14,119 bases of DNA from positions 1 through 14,119 of the forward strand of contig JAGVAB010000025.1 of assembly GCA_020060485.1 (NCBI GenBank), read 5' to 3'. Source of the DNA: Anaerolineales bacterium. GTDB taxonomy: Bacteria; Chloroflexota; Anaerolineae; Anaerolineales; Anaerolineaceae. Made by a program: the position numbers and the translations under genes. The notes below the pieces were generated by a model. The model made no database searches and was not told the origin of the DNA. It saw nothing but the letters and a program-made list of their open reading frames with translations. Each line of letters opens with the position of its first letter. Positions within the stretch are counted from its first letter, which is position 1. This document shows, in pieces, positions 13,544 to 14,119 of the stretch.

Positions 13544-13879
13544 TTAGAAGGTGCCCAAATATCTTTTTACTTGTTGTCCGTTGGCAGCCATGATCTCCAT
13601 GCGCCGAATTTGTTCCAGCAATACCTGTCTGCCCTTGTCGGTCAGGGAGTAGCATTTACGCCGTTCCTCTTCCCGCACCATCACGATCAGTCTTTCTTTC
13701 TCCAGGGTGGAAAAAGCACCGTACAGCGTACCGGGACCAATCGTAACCGTTCCCTGACTGATCTCCTGTACCTTTTGCATCACGCCATAGCCATGCAGGG
13801 TTTCTGTCAGGGTCAGCAGGATGTAATAGGTGGATTCCGACAGGGGAAGATATTTTTTGATGATTTTTTCATCCAGCAT
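13544..13879 (-). CDS. PadR-family transcriptional regulator
   Basis: A 111-residue winged-helix repressor of the short (PadR-s2-like) type. YYILLTLTETLHGYGVMQKV (18-37) and TIGPGTLYGAFSTLEKERLI (about 45-65) are the recognisable wing-helix core, followed by RRKCYSLTDKGRQVL and a short dimerisation helix. The ATG at 13879 is preferred over the adjacent ATG at 13882 because GAGG lies 6 bases before it and only 3 before the other. It heads an operon with DUF2812. Its promoter region contains palindromes that suggest autorepression. PadR proteins respond to small molecules such as phenolic acids or drugs; the ligand is unknown. Confidence 0.93.
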   Translation of the reverse strand: MLDEKIIKKYLPLSESTYYILLTLTETLHGYGVMQKVQEISQGTVTIGPGTLYGAFSTLEKERLIVMVREEERRKCYSLTDKGRQVLLEQIRRMEIMAANGQQVKRYLGTF

Positions 13880-13891
13880 CATTCACCTCGT

Positions 13892-13965
13892 ATGTCGTAT
13901 TTCGCTACATCACATTACGTTATATCGTATAACGCTATATTACCATGCGATATATCGGGCGTCAA
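13892..13965 (-). promoter_or_regulatory. PadR operon promoter with three palindromic sites
   Basis: On the minus strand, -35 TTGACG (13960-13965), a 17-base spacer, and -10 TAATAT (13937-13942). CGATATATCG (13948-13957) is a perfect palindrome in the spacer. CGTTATA-TCG-TATAACG (13918-13934) is a perfect inverted repeat at the expected start site. ATGTCG-N7-CTACAT (13892-13910) is a near-palindrome with ATGT/ACAT ends, as in known PadR operators. The layout fits autoregulation by the PadR protein. Confidence 0.75.
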
Positions 13966-14020
13966 GGTATTTGAAGAAATTCATGGAACCATTTTCAGGG
14001 ATTTAAGAATGCACTGTTCA

Positions 14021-14099
14021 CATGGCATTCTCAAGAAAGCTTGACATTTACGATTTTTCAAAACGGTCAAGGTCATCCAGACCAAAGTAGATGCAAAAT
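14021..14099 (+). repeat. Direct repeat, right copy, bordering the PadR/GyrI module
   Basis: The same-orientation partner of 12049-12126. It lies about 55 bases beyond the -35 of the PadR promoter. After 14099 the sequence no longer matches; the window ends at 14119 with no further feature. Confidence 0.8.
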
Positions 14100-14119
14100 A
14101 CAGATGATAATGGGCTGCC

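Overview
The window looks like chromosomal DNA of a GC-rich bacterium, most likely a Chloroflexota member of the Anaerolineae type. This is an inference from the PcrA/UvrD helicase, the HtrA protease and the dispersed TGTCGTTGCGAG-type palindromic repeats; no marker gene proves it. Promoters are of the ordinary sigma-70 kind, several with near-consensus hexamers and exact 17-base spacers.

Left end (1-1430): a graveyard of mobile DNA next to a tRNA gene. It holds the C-terminal end of an IS110-type transposase, cut at 646/647 by the terminus of an IS21-type element that keeps its 24-base terminal repeats and the last codons of istB. A MITE-like palindromic element follows. Next to it is tRNA-Arg(GCG) on the minus strand, whose 3' end and terminator are duplicated 133 bases away, as left by site-specific integration into a tRNA gene or by local duplication.

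Housekeeping block (1430-5740): a DNA helicase of the PcrA/UvrD type reads rightward from a strong promoter placed so close to its ATG that the mRNA should be leaderless. It converges on a membrane-anchored HtrA-type serine protease. The protease has its own promoter far upstream, with a palindrome over the -35 box, and a second palindromic repeat element in its long leader.

Cell-surface glycan block (5741-11780, all minus strand): five genes in the order formyltransferase, NAD-dependent sugar-nucleotide SDR, PLP aminotransferase, polyprenyl-phosphate glycosyltransferase (ArnC/GtrB type), and a large polytopic membrane protein. The last four are tightly packed or overlapping; the formyltransferase lies 125 bases upstream. 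Together they read as a path that oxidises or epimerises a nucleotide sugar, aminates it, formylates it, loads it on a lipid carrier and transfers it outside the membrane. The logic resembles the Arn (aminoarabinose) pathway with ArnA split into two proteins and no ArnD deformylase. The formyltransferase has Ala where the catalytic Asn of the family normally lies, and the aminotransferase carries a Cys-rich insert.

Right end (12049-14099): a compact module between two nearly identical 78/79-base direct repeats. It holds a GyrI-like ligand-binding protein reading rightward from a perfect consensus promoter buried in a 9-9-9 inverted repeat, and, facing it, a PadR repressor plus DUF2812 membrane protein operon whose promoter also contains palindromes. 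A shared two-way terminator separates the two. It looks like a self-regulated sensing cassette that could be gained or lost by recombination between the repeats.
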